Assembly: GCA_900107365.1 (NCBI GenBank)
Contig: FNPS01000008.1
Coordinates: 124,001 to 188,000 of the forward strand
DNA length: 64,000 nucleotides
Direction: 5' to 3'
From: Flavobacterium aquidurense
GTDB lineage: Bacteria > Bacteroidota > Bacteroidia > Flavobacteriales > Flavobacteriaceae
This document shows, piece by piece, positions 27,060 through 35,660 of the stretch. A program made the position numbers and the translations under genes. Position 1 is the stretch's first letter. Every line of letters begins with the position of its first letter. The notes under the pieces are model-generated. The model made no database searches. It was not told the DNA's origin and saw only the letters and a program-made list of their open reading frames with translations.

Positions 27060-27133
27060 GAGTCAAGAAGCAAGAAGCAAGAGAAAGAGAGCTAAAAGTA
27101 TAGATTTGAATCTTGCTTCTTGCCTCTTGATTC
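27060..27133. repeat. hisD-hisC spacer inverted repeat of CAAGAAG units
   Basis: The left arm (27060-27082) is built from CAAGAAG units. The right arm (27111-27133) is its complement, built from CTTGCTTCTTGCC and CTCTTG, with about 21 of 23 positions matching. The RNA would fold into a long hairpin between two co-transcribed genes. Confidence 0.7.
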
Positions 27134-27155
27134 TTTCTTCTCAAAACAAAAAGAA

Positions 27156-28202
27156 ATGAAATTCGATATAAATACAATAACACGTGAAAACGTAAAAACC
27201 TTAAAACCATATTCATCAGCACGAGATGAGTTTGAAGATTTTGATACTGCCGAAATGATTTTTTTGGATGCCAATGAAAATCCTTTTCAGAATGGTGTAA
27301 ATCGTTATCCTGATCCGCAACAAAGTTCGGTGAAAGCGATTTTGGCTAAGAATAATAGTGTAAAATCAAGTCAGATTTTGTTAGGAAACGGAAGTGATGA
27401 AGTTTTAGATTTACTTTTCAGGGCTTTTTGTGAGCCAAAAATCGATAATATTATTTCGTTGCCACCAACGTACGGAATGTATAGTGTTTTAGCGAATATT
27501 AATGCAGTTGAAAATAGAGAAGTTTTACTCTCAACAGATTTTCAGCCACAAGTGGAGAAAATTTTAGAAGCTGTTGACCAGAATACTAAAATCATCTTTT
27601 TGTGCTCGCCGAATAATCCAACCGGAAATTCTTTCTCTGACGAAAGTGTGGTGAAATTGCTTCAGAACTTTAAAGGTTTGGTTGTAATTGATGAAGCTTA
27701 TATTGATTTTTCAGGTAAAGAAAGCTGGTTGATCGAAATTGATGAATATCCAAATTTGGTTATTACACAAACACTTTCAAAAGCATATGGTTTAGCTGGA
27801 ATTCGTTTAGGAATTTGTTATGCTTCTGAAGCTGTAATTTCGGTTTTAAATAAAATTAAGCCTCCTTATAATGTAAATGAATTAACGCAGCAAAGAGCAA
27901 TTTTACGTTTGAATGATTCTGATAAAATAAAACAAGAAATAGCTTCAATTATTGAGCAAAGAGAAGAGTTGCTTAAAGTCTTACTTGAAGTAAGTTTTGT
28001 AGAAAAGGTTTATCCTACAGAAGCCAATTTTGTCTTGGTTAAAGTAGATGATGCCAACAAAAGATACGGTGAATTAATTGCAAAAGGAATTGTGATTCGC
28101 AACAGAAATACTCAGCCTTTATGTGAAAACTGCCTTCGTTTTACGATTGGTATTCCAGAAGAAAATGCAGTTTTGATTAAGGAATTGAAGTTATTAAAAT
28201 AG
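27156..28202 (+). CDS. hisC: Histidinol-phosphate aminotransferase HisC
   Basis: This 348-residue PLP enzyme converts imidazole-acetol phosphate to histidinol phosphate. The Schiff-base lysine is Lys209 (TLSKAYGLAGIRLG). Other hallmarks are NPFQNGVNRYPDP, the substrate loop LGNGSDEVLDLLF, CSPNNPTGN, and the C-terminal arginine segment ENCLRFTIGIPEEN. A TTG 36 bases upstream is in frame, but it lies within the repeat arm of the spacer. The ATG at 27156 gives the normal N-terminus. Confidence 0.96.
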   Translation: MKFDINTITRENVKTLKPYSSARDEFEDFDTAEMIFLDANENPFQNGVNRYPDPQQSSVKAILAKNNSVKSSQILLGNGSDEVLDLLFRAFCEPKIDNIISLPPTYGMYSVLANINAVENREVLLSTDFQPQVEKILEAVDQNTKIIFLCSPNNPTGNSFSDESVVKLLQNFKGLVVIDEAYIDFSGKESWLIEIDEYPNLVITQTLSKAYGLAGIRLGICYASEAVISVLNKIKPPYNVNELTQQRAILRLNDSDKIKQEIASIIEQREELLKVLLEVSFVEKVYPTEANFVLVKVDDANKRYGELIAKGIVIRNRNTQPLCENCLRFTIGIPEENAVLIKELKLLK

Positions 28203-28300
28203 AAGAAAGATTATAGAGCAAAGAAGAAAGAAAAAATTGAAAGCGCTTTTTTGGATAGAATTAAAAGTCTATTTTCTTTACTCTTTTTTCTTTATTCTCA
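28203..28300. repeat. hisC-hisB spacer of AAAGAAGAAAG units
   Basis: The left half is a tandem of AGAAGAAAG and GCAAAGAAGAAAG. The right half (about 28269-28300) is rich in the complementary TTTCTTTACTC and TTTCTTTATTC. Together they form an imperfect purine/pyrimidine inverted repeat. Confidence 0.55.
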
Positions 28301-28311
28301 AAAAATAAATT

Positions 28312-29448
28312 ATGAAAAAAGTACTTTTTATCGATCGTGATGGAACGATTGTTTTAGAACCAGAAAATTTACAATTAGATAGCCTGGATAAATTGGAATT
28401 TTATCCGAAAGCTTTTCAATATTTGGCTAAAATTGCTAGTGAATTAGATTACGAATTGGCGATGGTGACCAATCAGGACGGACTTGGAACGGATAGTTTT
28501 CCTGAAGATACGTTTTGGCCAACACACAATTTTATTTTAAAAGCCTTCCAGAATGAAGGAGTTTTGTTTGATGATATTTTTGTGGATCGATCGTTTCCTG
28601 AAGATAATGCACCAACACGTAAGCCAAGAACAGGAATGCTGACGAAATATTTGAATAATCCGGAATATGATTTAGCTAATTCTTTTGTTTTGGGAGATCG
28701 TTTGACAGATGTTGAATTAGCAAAAAATCTTGGGGCAAAAGCAATTTTCATGAATGTGACAGATGGGGCCGGAAGTAATGAAATTTCGTCTAAACGGGAA
28801 CAATTAAACGATTCAATAATTCTTCAGACAACCGATTGGAAACAGATATATGAGTTTTTAAAATTAGAAGCACGTTCGGCTTCTATTACCCGTAAAACCC
28901 ATGAAACAGATATTTTTATTAATGTGAATTTAGATGGAACCGGGAAAAGTAAAATAGATACCGGAATTGCATTTTTTGATCATATGTTAGATCAGATTTC
29001 ACGTCATGGTCAAATGGATCTGGAAATCTTTGTAAAAGGCGATTTAGAAGTAGATGAACACCACACAATTGAAGATACCGCAATTGCTTTAGGCGAAGTT
29101 TTTGCTAAAGCACTCGGAAATAAATTAGGAATTGAACGTTACGGATTCTGTCTTCCAATGGATGATTGTTTAGCGCAGGTGGCGATTGATTTTGGCGGTA
29201 GAAACTGGTTAGTTTGGGAAACTGAATTTAAACGTGAAATGGTAGGTAAAATGCCAACAGAAATGTTTTACCATTTCTTTAAATCGTTCTCTGACGGTGC
29301 CAAAGCGAATATCAACATAAAAGCGGAAGGTACCAACGAGCACCACAAAATTGAAGCGATTTTTAAAGCTTTCGCGAAAGCAATAAAAGTAGCGGTGAAA
29401 AGAGATACAGAAAAAATGATTTTGCCTTCGACGAAAGGAATGTTGTAA
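28312..29448 (+). CDS. hisB: Bifunctional histidinol-phosphatase / imidazoleglycerol-phosphate dehydratase HisB
   Basis: This 378-residue fusion enzyme has an N-terminal HAD-type phosphatase (about residues 1-165) with catalytic FIDRDGTI (Asp8, Asp10), MVTNQDG and [12 protein letters not shown]. The C-terminal IGP dehydratase (about 185-378) has the metal-binding motifs [39 protein letters not shown] and [16 protein letters not shown]. It thus catalyses the sixth and eighth steps of the pathway in one chain, as in enterobacteria. It sits in the middle of the his operon. Confidence 0.97.
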   Translation: MKKVLFIDRDGTIVLEPENLQLDSLDKLEFYPKAFQYLAKIASELDYELAMVTNQDGLGTDSFPEDTFWPTHNFILKAFQNEGVLFDDIFVDRSFPEDNAPTRKPRTGMLTKYLNNPEYDLANSFVLGDRLTDVELAKNLGAKAIFMNVTDGAGSNEISSKREQLNDSIILQTTDWKQIYEFLKLEARSASITRKTHETDIFINVNLDGTGKSKIDTGIAFFDHMLDQISRHGQMDLEIFVKGDLEVDEHHTIEDTAIALGEVFAKALGNKLGIERYGFCLPMDDCLAQVAIDFGGRNWLVWETEFKREMVGKMPTEMFYHFFKSFSDGAKANINIKAEGTNEHHKIEAIFKAFAKAIKVAVKRDTEKMILPSTKGML

Positions 29449-29453
29449 TGAAT

Positions 29454-29526
29454 TTTGTTTCAAGTTTCAAGTTTCAGGTTTCACGTTTTGTTGAGTAACT
29501 TGAAACATGAAACCTGAAACAAAACA
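29454..29526. repeat. hisB-hisH spacer hairpin of GTTTCA units
   Basis: TTTGTTTCAAGTTTCAAG (from about 29455) and its continuation pair with AACTTGAAACATGAAACCTG and AAACAAAAC (29497-29526), apart from a few mismatches. The loop is around 29483-29495. It is the same motif family as at 19941-20116, 32473-32521 and 43551-43614. Confidence 0.7.
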
Positions 29527-29538
29527 AACAAAAAGTAA

Positions 29539-30120
29539 ATGAAAATAGTAATTATAAATTACGGAGCAGGAAATATTCAGAGCATTATGTTTGCTATTGA
29601 AAGGCTTGGTTATAAAGCTGTATTGAGTAATGATCCGAACGAAATTCAACAAGCTGATAAAGTGATTTTTCCTGGTGTTGGAGAAGCAAGTTCGGCTATG
29701 AAAAAACTGAAAGAAAGTGGTTTGGATAGTTTGATTCCGAATTTGAAACAACCGGTTTTAGGAATTTGTTTGGGAATGCAATTGATGTGTAAATCATCTG
29801 AAGAAGGCGACACCAAAGGGTTGAGTATTTTTGATGTTGATGTGATTAAGTTCACGCCAAATGTAAAAGTACCGCAAATGGGGTGGAATCAGATCTATAA
29901 TTTAAAATCGGATTTGTTCAAAGGAATTTCCGAAAATGAATTTATGTATTTGGTTCATAGTTTTTATGCACCAGATTGTGCTGAAGCCATTGCCACAACA
30001 AATTATGAGTTAGAATACGCATCGGCATTACAAAAAGATAATTTTTACGGAACACAGTTTCATCCCGAAAAAAGTGGTGCTGTAGGGGAAAAGATACTTG
30101 ATAATTTTTTAAAAATATAA
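29539..30120 (+). CDS. hisH: Imidazole glycerol phosphate synthase glutaminase subunit HisH
   Basis: This 193-residue class I glutamine amidotransferase supplies ammonia to HisF. The nucleophile is Cys77 (LGICLGMQL) and the catalytic His/Glu pair is in GTQFHPEKS near the end. Also present are the N-terminal NYGAGNIQS and the oxyanion-side FPGVGE. HisF is encoded two genes downstream. The length is normal. Confidence 0.97.
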   Translation: MKIVIINYGAGNIQSIMFAIERLGYKAVLSNDPNEIQQADKVIFPGVGEASSAMKKLKESGLDSLIPNLKQPVLGICLGMQLMCKSSEEGDTKGLSIFDVDVIKFTPNVKVPQMGWNQIYNLKSDLFKGISENEFMYLVHSFYAPDCAEAIATTNYELEYASALQKDNFYGTQFHPEKSGAVGEKILDNFLKI

Positions 30121-30172
30121 AGAGAGATTTAAAGACTTTACGACTTTAGACTTTTAAACTTTAAGACTTAAA
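30121..30172. repeat. hisH-hisA spacer of GACTTTA tandem units
   Basis: The spacer is a short tandem array of AAAGACTTTACGACTTTAGA-like units and gives only weak self-complementarity. It differs in motif from the neighbouring spacers. Confidence 0.5.
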
Positions 30173-30174
30173 TA

Positions 30175-30897
30175 ATGAGAATAATACCAGCCATAGATAT
30201 CATTGAAGGAAAATGTGTTCGTTTGTCAAAAGGCGATTACGATACGAAGATAATTTACAATGAGAACCCGCTTGAAGTAGCAAAATCATTTGAAGCGCAC
30301 GGAATCGAATATTTACATTTAGTAGATTTAGACGGTGCAAAATCGAGTAAAATTGTAAATTATAAAATCCTGGAACAAATAGCGACACAAACCAGTTTGC
30401 AAATTGATTTTGGCGGAGGCTTAAAATCGGATGAGGATTTGAAAATTGCTTTTGAAAGTGGTGCAAGTCAGATTACTGGTGGAAGTATTGCTGTAAAAAA
30501 CAAAGCAATTTTCGAAAAATGGATTTCAGAATACGGTTCAGAAAAAATCATTTTAGGTGCTGATGCTAAAGACGAAAAAGTCGCAATTTCGGGTTGGTTA
30601 GAAGATTCAGATGAAGATTTAGTTCCGTTTATTCAGAATTATCAAACTAAAGGAATTCAATACGTTATTTGTACTGATATTGCAAAAGACGGCATGCTGG
30701 AAGGACCTAGTTTTGATTTGTACGGTAAAATTTTGAAAGAAGCGAATGGCATAAAACTAATAGCTTCTGGAGGAATTTCAACTTTTGATGAATTGCCAAA
30801 ATTAGCTCATTTAGGTTGTGAAGGAACGATAATCGGAAAAGCGATTTATGAGGGTAGAATTTCCTTGAAACAACTAGAAAATTTTATAATTAGATAA
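30175..30897 (+). CDS. hisA: ProFAR isomerase HisA
   Basis: This 240-residue (beta/alpha)8 barrel carries out the Amadori rearrangement of ProFAR to PRFAR. Catalytic Asp8 is in [10 protein letters not shown], and the second acid lies in [20 protein letters not shown]. Phosphate-binding loops are DFGGGLKS and [11 protein letters not shown]. It is followed by hisF, its paralogous barrel. Confidence 0.97.
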   Translation: MRIIPAIDIIEGKCVRLSKGDYDTKIIYNENPLEVAKSFEAHGIEYLHLVDLDGAKSSKIVNYKILEQIATQTSLQIDFGGGLKSDEDLKIAFESGASQITGGSIAVKNKAIFEKWISEYGSEKIILGADAKDEKVAISGWLEDSDEDLVPFIQNYQTKGIQYVICTDIAKDGMLEGPSFDLYGKILKEANGIKLIASGGISTFDELPKLAHLGCEGTIIGKAIYEGRISLKQLENFIIR

Positions 30898-30899
30898 TG

Positions 30900-30971
30900 A
30901 GAAAATTAGTCAATTAGATAATTTTATGCGAAACGTCAAAAATTATCTAATTATCAAATTTTCTAATTGAC
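30900..30971. repeat. hisA-hisF spacer inverted repeat AATTAGATAATTTT
   Basis: AATTAGATAATTTT (30912-30925) and AAAATTATCTAATT (30939-30952) are perfect complements. An outer pair, AAAATTAGTCAATTAGA and AAATTTTCTAATTGAC (to 30971), repeats the same words in shuffled order. The loop is rich in G and C relative to the arms. Confidence 0.7.
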
Positions 30972-30982
30972 ACATTAAAAAA

Positions 30983-31738
30983 ATGTTAGCAAAAAGAATC
31001 ATTCCTTGTTTGGATATAAAAAACGGAAGAACCGTAAAAGGCGTTAACTTTGTTGACTTGCGCGATGCTGGTGATCCTGTAGAATTGGCAGAAATTTATT
31101 CGGCTGAAGGGGCTGATGAATTGGTTTTTCTCGATATTTCGGCTACCGAAGAACGTCGTAAAACTTTGGTCAATATGGTGCGAAGTGTGGCGGAGAAAAT
31201 CAATATTCCGTTTACAGTTGGTGGTGGAATCTCATCTGTTGAAGATGTTGAAATTCTGCTGAATAATGGCGCTGATAAAGTTTCGATTAATTCATCTGCA
31301 GTAAAAAATCCGCAATTAATTAATGACTTAGCTCAGAAATTCGGAAGCCAATGTGTTGTTGTTGCTATCGACGCCAAACAAATTGACGGACAATGGATCG
31401 TGCATTTAGTGGGTGGAAAAGTACCAACAAAATTAAATTTATTCGATTGGGCTGTAGAAGTTGCTGAACGTGGCGCGGGAGAAATTTTATTTACCTCAAT
31501 GGACAATGACGGAACCAAAAATGGTTTTGCAAATGAAGCTTTGGCTAAATTATCAGAACTAATCAATATTCCGATTATTGCTTCGGGAGGTGCGGGAAAT
31601 ATACAGCATTTTGTAGATTCTTTTAAAGTAGGTAAGGCTGACGCTGCTTTGGCAGCAAGTGTTTTTCACTTTAAAGAAATCGAAATTAAGGCTTTGAAAG
31701 AAGAATTGAGGAATAATGATATTGAGGTTAGACTTTAG
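30983..31738 (+). CDS. hisF: Imidazole glycerol phosphate synthase cyclase subunit HisF
   Basis: This 251-residue barrel closes the imidazole ring using ammonia from HisH. It releases IGP for histidine synthesis and AICAR for purine synthesis. Catalytic Asp11 is in [15 protein letters not shown], and the second Asp is in VVAIDAKQ. Phosphate loops are VGGGISS and ASGGAGN. The hisHAF order places both subunits of the synthase in one transcript. Confidence 0.98.
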   Translation: MLAKRIIPCLDIKNGRTVKGVNFVDLRDAGDPVELAEIYSAEGADELVFLDISATEERRKTLVNMVRSVAEKINIPFTVGGGISSVEDVEILLNNGADKVSINSSAVKNPQLINDLAQKFGSQCVVVAIDAKQIDGQWIVHLVGGKVPTKLNLFDWAVEVAERGAGEILFTSMDNDGTKNGFANEALAKLSELINIPIIASGGAGNIQHFVDSFKVGKADAALAASVFHFKEIEIKALKEELRNNDIEVRL

Positions 31739-31860
31739 AGAATAGAGTATAGAACAAAGAATATAGAGTTTAGAAGAATATAGAGAATAGAACATAGAAT
31801 AAGGAGTAAAGAGAGAATCTAAAATCTGAATTCTAAAATCTAAAATAATAAATAATCTAA
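31739..31860. repeat. hisF-hisIE spacer of AGAATA and ATCTAAAAT units
   Basis: The first part (31739-31816) repeats variants of AGAATAGAGTATAGAACAAA. The second (31817-31860) repeats AATCTAAAATCTGAATTC-like words. Only direct repeats are seen, so this spacer resembles one unfolded arm of the class. Confidence 0.6.
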
Positions 31861-31866
31861 AATAAA

Positions 31867-32463
31867 ATGAATATAGATATTAAAAGCGCACACGGCTTGA
31901 TTCCAGCCATAATTCAGGATTCAGAAACAAAAAATGTTTTGATGCTGGGATATATGAATGAAGAGTCGCTTCAAAAAACAATAGAAACTCAAAAAGTTAC
32001 TTTTTTTAGCCGTTCTAAGCAAAGACTTTGGACAAAAGGCGAGGAGAGTGGTAACTTTCTAGAACTCGTAGATATTAAAAATGATTGCGATGGCGATACA
32101 CTTTTGATTCAGGCGAAACCAGTTGGACCAACTTGTCATACAGGAGCGGATACTTGCTGGCAGGAATCGAATGCAGCAAATTATGGGTTTATTTCTCATT
32201 TGGAAAATACTATTAAAACCAGAAGAGAAAATGCTGATTCTGAGAAAAGTTATGTTGCTTCTTTATTTGAAAAAGGAATCAATAAAATTGCTCAAAAAGT
32301 TGGTGAAGAAGCCGTGGAAGTGGTTATTGAAGCAAAAGATGACAACGACGATTTATTTCTTAGCGAAAGTGCCGATTTATTGTTTCATTATTTGATTTTA
32401 TTGCAGGCAAAAGGATTTCAATTGAATGATGTTGTTGATGTTTTGAAGAAACGTCAGAAGTAA
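31867..32463 (+). CDS. hisI: Bifunctional phosphoribosyl-AMP cyclohydrolase / PR-ATP pyrophosphatase HisIE
   Basis: This 198-residue fusion catalyses the second and third steps of the pathway. The HisI part (about residues 1-110) has the zinc and magnesium sites KNDCDGDTLL and GPTCHTGADTCW. The HisE part (about 112-198) is helical, with KVGEEAVEVVIEAKD and ESADLLFHYLILL. It is the last gene of the operon. With it the operon encodes every histidine enzyme. Confidence 0.97.
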   Translation: MNIDIKSAHGLIPAIIQDSETKNVLMLGYMNEESLQKTIETQKVTFFSRSKQRLWTKGEESGNFLELVDIKNDCDGDTLLIQAKPVGPTCHTGADTCWQESNAANYGFISHLENTIKTRRENADSEKSYVASLFEKGINKIAQKVGEEAVEVVIEAKDDNDDLFLSESADLLFHYLILLQAKGFQLNDVVDVLKKRQK

Positions 32464-32472
32464 AAGATTTTA

Positions 32473-32521
32473 TTTCAGGTTTCAGGTTTCAAGTTATGCG
32501 CGATAACCTGAAACCTGAAAC
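32473..32521. repeat. Strong GTTTCAGG hairpin after the his operon
   Basis: GTTTCAGGTTTCAAGTTAT (32479-32497) pairs with ATAACCTGAAACCTGAAAC (32503-32521), 18 of 19 matched plus one G-U, around a GCGCG loop. There is no T run, so it is not a classic intrinsic terminator, but it is the only strong structure between the his operon and the convergent gene. It may end transcripts or protect their 3' ends. Confidence 0.7.
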
Positions 32522-32536
32522 AAATTAAACCAATAA

Positions 32537-33234
32537 CTACTCCACAAACTCAAATACCGCAAATTCCTGCGGTTGATGAAATCCAAATTTCAGACTTTTA
32601 TAAGGCTGTAACGCAAGGTATTCGGTTGTATTACCGTAATCAATTCTAAAAGCATTTCCTTTCCATTTTGTTCCTGCTATAGGTTTCTTAAAATTACCAT
32701 TTTGAATCTTTTCTAAGCTTGAAAACGGAATCTTAATTTCGGTGGTAAATCCTTCAGCTGTTATTTTACTAGCCGTTTCAAGTCCTTCTATGTCGTAAAT
32801 CATTGATGTTTTCCATCCACCACAATTAGAAGAAATACATTTTAAAAGCATGTCATAATTGGTTGAAAAAGCATTTACGCCCAGCTCAATATAATCTTGT
32901 CCATTTCCATCGGCATCAATAAAAATTTCTACCAAATCATCTGTACTGAAAATTTTTGAATCTTTTTTCTGATTTGATCCGATGATCTTAGAATCAACTG
33001 AATTATACGCAATATAAAGGCTCTCGTTATTCCACGAAAGTGAAACCATTGTGCTTTGTGTCGCTTTTTCTCCTGAATTATGAATAACAAATGGGCCGGT
33101 AAAAGGTGTTTCCAATCAGCTAAATCACCATCAATAATCATTTTACTATTAGTCGTATGAACGGGTATGTTTTGTGAATAAACTGTTATCGAGCACAAAA
33201 AATATAAAAAAGAAATAATTGAAATAGATTTCAT
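32537..33234 (-). pseudogene. Secreted CBM9-like sugar-binding protein, frameshifted
   Basis: The gene starts at 33234 with a signal peptide (SFLYFLCSITVYSQN) and the opening of a family 9 carbohydrate-binding-like (DOMON-like) domain, MIIDGDLADWK. The frame is then wrong. The domain continues in another frame from about 33115 as ETPFTGPFVIHNSGE, LSWNNESLYIAYNSVD, FSTDDLVEIFIDADGNG and KWKGNAFRIDYG. Loss of one G at DW/E (TGGAAA for an expected TGGGAA, near 33114) would explain it. The reading parts are otherwise intact, so the mutation is recent, or this is a sequencing error. Function before disruption was probably polysaccharide or oligosaccharide binding in the periplasm or outside. Confidence 0.75.
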
Positions 33235-33344
33235 AATGTATTAGTGAAAAAATGAACTAGCTAAAATAAAGAACAATAATGAATTTTAACATTAAATTAT
33301 CCGAATTGAAATTATAAAATTATTATAAACTTGATATGAATGTT

Positions 33345-33352
33345 TACATTTG
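33345..33352 (+). promoter_or_regulatory. -7 box for the M1 peptidase gene
   Basis: TACATTTG matches TAnnTTTG 50 bases before the ATG at 33402. It lies inside the longer open frame that begins at 33336, so that upstream start cannot be on this transcript. Confidence 0.65.
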
Positions 33353-33401
33353 TTACAGATTAAGTTCACTTGATTACCCTATTTATTTCAAATTTCTATT
33401 T

Positions 33402-35057
33402 ATGAAAAATTACTTTGGAGGCGTTTTTATTGCCTTTTTGGTTGGTTTTAATGCCAATGCGCAAGGACTTTTAAATAAGTCTGAAACCGTTTTTACACAT
33501 CAGGACACTTTACGCGGAAGCATTACAAAAGAAAGAGCCTGGTGGGATTTAAAATACTATCATCTTGATGTAAAAGTAAATCCTTCTGATAAAACTATTA
33601 AAGGCTCAAATACCGTTAAATATACTGTTTTAAAAGAATACAATAAAATGCAGATTGATTTGCAGGAACCAATGCAAATTTATAAGGTCACGCAGGACGG
33701 AAAAGAATTGAAATTTGAAAGAGATGGTAATGCTTTCTTTATTCAGTTAACAGCAAAACAAAAAATAGGCGAAACCAAAGAAATTGTAATATCTTTTGGA
33801 GGAATACCTAAAGAAGCTATTAAACCACCGTGGGACGGAGGAATTACATGGAAGAAAGACAATAACGGAAAAGATTTTATAGCTTCATCTTGTCAGGGTT
33901 TAGGTGCAAGCGTTTGGTGGCCGTGTAAAGATCATATGTATGATGAAGTAGAAAATATGTTGATTAGCGTAAATGTTCCCGGAGATTTGACAGATGTTTC
34001 GAACGGAAGACTTCAAAGCGTTAAAAAGGAAAAAGATGGTACAAAAACCTTTAACTGGTATGTTTCGAACCCAATTAATAACTACGGTGTAAACATCAAC
34101 ATTGGAGATTATGTTAATTTCTCTGAAAAGTATAAAGGTGAAAAAGGTGATTTAGATTGTAATTATTACGTTTTGCGTGATAATTTAGCTAAGGCCAAGG
34201 AACAATTTAAAGATGCTCCAAGAATGTTAAAAGCATTTGAAAACTGGTTTGGACCTTATCCATTTTACGAAGACAGTTATAAATTAGTTGAAGCTCCTTA
34301 TTTAGGTATGGAACACCAAAGTAGTGTAACTTATGGAAACGGGTATAAAAACGGTTATTTAGGTCGTGATTTAAGTGGAACGGGTTGGGGGTTAAAATTT
34401 GATTTTATCATTATTCACGAATCCGGACATGAATGGTTTGCCAACAATATTACGTATAAAGATATTGCAGATATGTGGATCCATGAGAGTTTTACCAATT
34501 ATTCTGAAAGCCTTTTTGTGGAATATTATTATGGAAAAGAAGCCGGAGCTGAATATGTTATTGGATGTAGGAAAAACATCCATAACGACACACCAATTAT
34601 TGGTCATTATGATGTAAATAATGAAGGATCAGGTGATATGTATCCTAAAGGAGCAAACATGTTACATACCATTCGCCAAATTATTAATGATGATGCAAAA
34701 TGGAAATCGATTTTGAGAGGTTTAAACAGTACTTTTTATCACCAAACAGTTACCTCGAAACAAATTGAAGATTATATCAATGCGCAATCCGGAATTAATT
34801 TCAACAGAGTTTTTGCTCAGTATTTAACCACAACTCAAATTCCGGTTTTTGAATACATGTTCAAAAATGGAACTTTAGGATATCACTGGACTAATTGTGT
34901 CTCTAAATTTGATATGGCTGTAAAAGTGAAAATAAACGGAGTAGAAACCTGGTTGAAACCAACAACAGAATGGCAGTCATTAAAAACAACAAATGAAAAT
35001 CGAGCGTTAGAAGTTGATAAAAACTTTTATGTAACGAGTTCTAATATTGTGGAATAA
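33402..35057 (+). CDS. M1-family zinc aminopeptidase, exported
   Basis: This 551-residue protein starts with a signal peptide (GVFIAFLVGFNANAQG). The zinc site is His339-Glu-Ser-Gly-His343 and, after exactly 18 residues, Glu362 (HESGHEWFANN ... WIHESFTNYSE), as in M1 peptidases. The exopeptidase motif that usually reads GAMEN is LGMEHQSS. The N-terminal beta domain precedes the catalytic part. The C-terminal helical domain is short, as in many Bacteroidota M1 enzymes of 550-620 residues. It probably trims peptides in the periplasm. The start is set at 33402 because a promoter box lies between it and the earlier frame start. Confidence 0.93.
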   Translation: MKNYFGGVFIAFLVGFNANAQGLLNKSETVFTHQDTLRGSITKERAWWDLKYYHLDVKVNPSDKTIKGSNTVKYTVLKEYNKMQIDLQEPMQIYKVTQDGKELKFERDGNAFFIQLTAKQKIGETKEIVISFGGIPKEAIKPPWDGGITWKKDNNGKDFIASSCQGLGASVWWPCKDHMYDEVENMLISVNVPGDLTDVSNGRLQSVKKEKDGTKTFNWYVSNPINNYGVNINIGDYVNFSEKYKGEKGDLDCNYYVLRDNLAKAKEQFKDAPRMLKAFENWFGPYPFYEDSYKLVEAPYLGMEHQSSVTYGNGYKNGYLGRDLSGTGWGLKFDFIIIHESGHEWFANNITYKDIADMWIHESFTNYSESLFVEYYYGKEAGAEYVIGCRKNIHNDTPIIGHYDVNNEGSGDMYPKGANMLHTIRQIINDDAKWKSILRGLNSTFYHQTVTSKQIEDYINAQSGINFNRVFAQYLTTTQIPVFEYMFKNGTLGYHWTNCVSKFDMAVKVKINGVETWLKPTTEWQSLKTTNENRALEVDKNFYVTSSNIVE

Positions 35058-35078
35058 CTTAAGTGAATTTCAAATTAT

Positions 35079-35119
35079 AAAATCCCAAATTCCAATTGCT
35101 GGAGTTTGGGATTTTTTTA
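35079..35119 (+). terminator. Terminator of the M1 peptidase gene
   Basis: AAAATCCCAAA pairs with TTTGGGATTTT across a 13-base loop and is followed by T's. The rest of the 35058-35356 gap is AT-rich with no further feature seen, apart from AATATTTG near 35225, which is one base off a -7 box. Confidence 0.8.
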
Positions 35120-35356
35120 TTGCAAGGTGGATTATAAAGAGATGAGACTTTTAAAATTTGCCTAATGGTTGTAAATAAAGGCTTCTTACAAATTTTCAGA
35201 TATTTTCTAATTTTAATTTAAATATTTGTACGAATATTACCATTTTATTATGTAATTTAGATTTTAATAACCTGAAATAAAGCGATTTATGGTTATTAAA
35301 AGCGTCATCCGAAAAGCTAATAGAGTAGGAAACAAACAAAACAAATCAAAACCATT

Positions 35357-35563
35357 ATGAAAAATTTAAAAAACATGAAAAATGCAGAAATCTTAAGTAA
35401 AGACGCTCAAAAGTATATTTTTGGAGGCCAACTTCCGTATGTAAATCCAACAATTGGTTTGTGCGATAGATTGTGTGGTCCTGCAGGAGGAGTCCTGAGC
35501 ATTGCGCCAGGCAAAGGAGATGTTTGCCTGGAAGGTACTTCTACGTGCTGTTACTGCAGATAA
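35357..35563 (+). CDS. Double-glycine leader peptide with six-cysteine core (bacteriocin-like)
   Basis: This 68-residue peptide has the leader pattern of Bacteroidota double-glycine precursors: a charged N-terminus with MKNLKNMKNAEILSKDAQK and the cleavage signal IFGG at residues 21-24. The predicted core of 44 residues holds six cysteines (36, 40, 57, 64, 65, 67) and is rich in glycine and proline. Such peptides are normally cut and exported by a peptidase-containing ABC transporter and act as antimicrobials or signals. No transporter, immunity or modifying gene is next to it, so it would rely on one elsewhere. It is a lone gene between two terminators. The disulfide-rich core sets it apart from the usual short precursors. 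Confidence 0.75.
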   Translation: MKNLKNMKNAEILSKDAQKYIFGGQLPYVNPTIGLCDRLCGPAGGVLSIAPGKGDVCLEGTSTCCYCR

Positions 35564-35566
35564 AAA

Positions 35567-35610
35567 AACAAACCCGACAAGATTTACAACTTGTCGGGTT
35601 TGTTTTGTAT
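35567..35610 (+). terminator. Terminator of the peptide gene
   Basis: AACAAACCCGACAAG and CTTGTCGGGTTTGTT form a long perfect stem around ATTTACAA and run into T-rich sequence. The strength of this structure, only a few bases after the stop, shows that the peptide gene is its own unit. Confidence 0.9.
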
Positions 35611-35660
35611 AAATAATTCTTATTGGAATTTGGATTTTTTTAGATTGAATTTTTAACCTT

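Noticed and set aside
32473-32521. Insertion sequence end or transposon arm
   Set aside because: The inverted repeat has only a 5-base loop, no transposase lies nearby and no target duplication is visible.
33336-33401. N-terminal extension of the M1 peptidase
   Set aside because: It would precede the signal peptide and contains the promoter box at 33345-33352.
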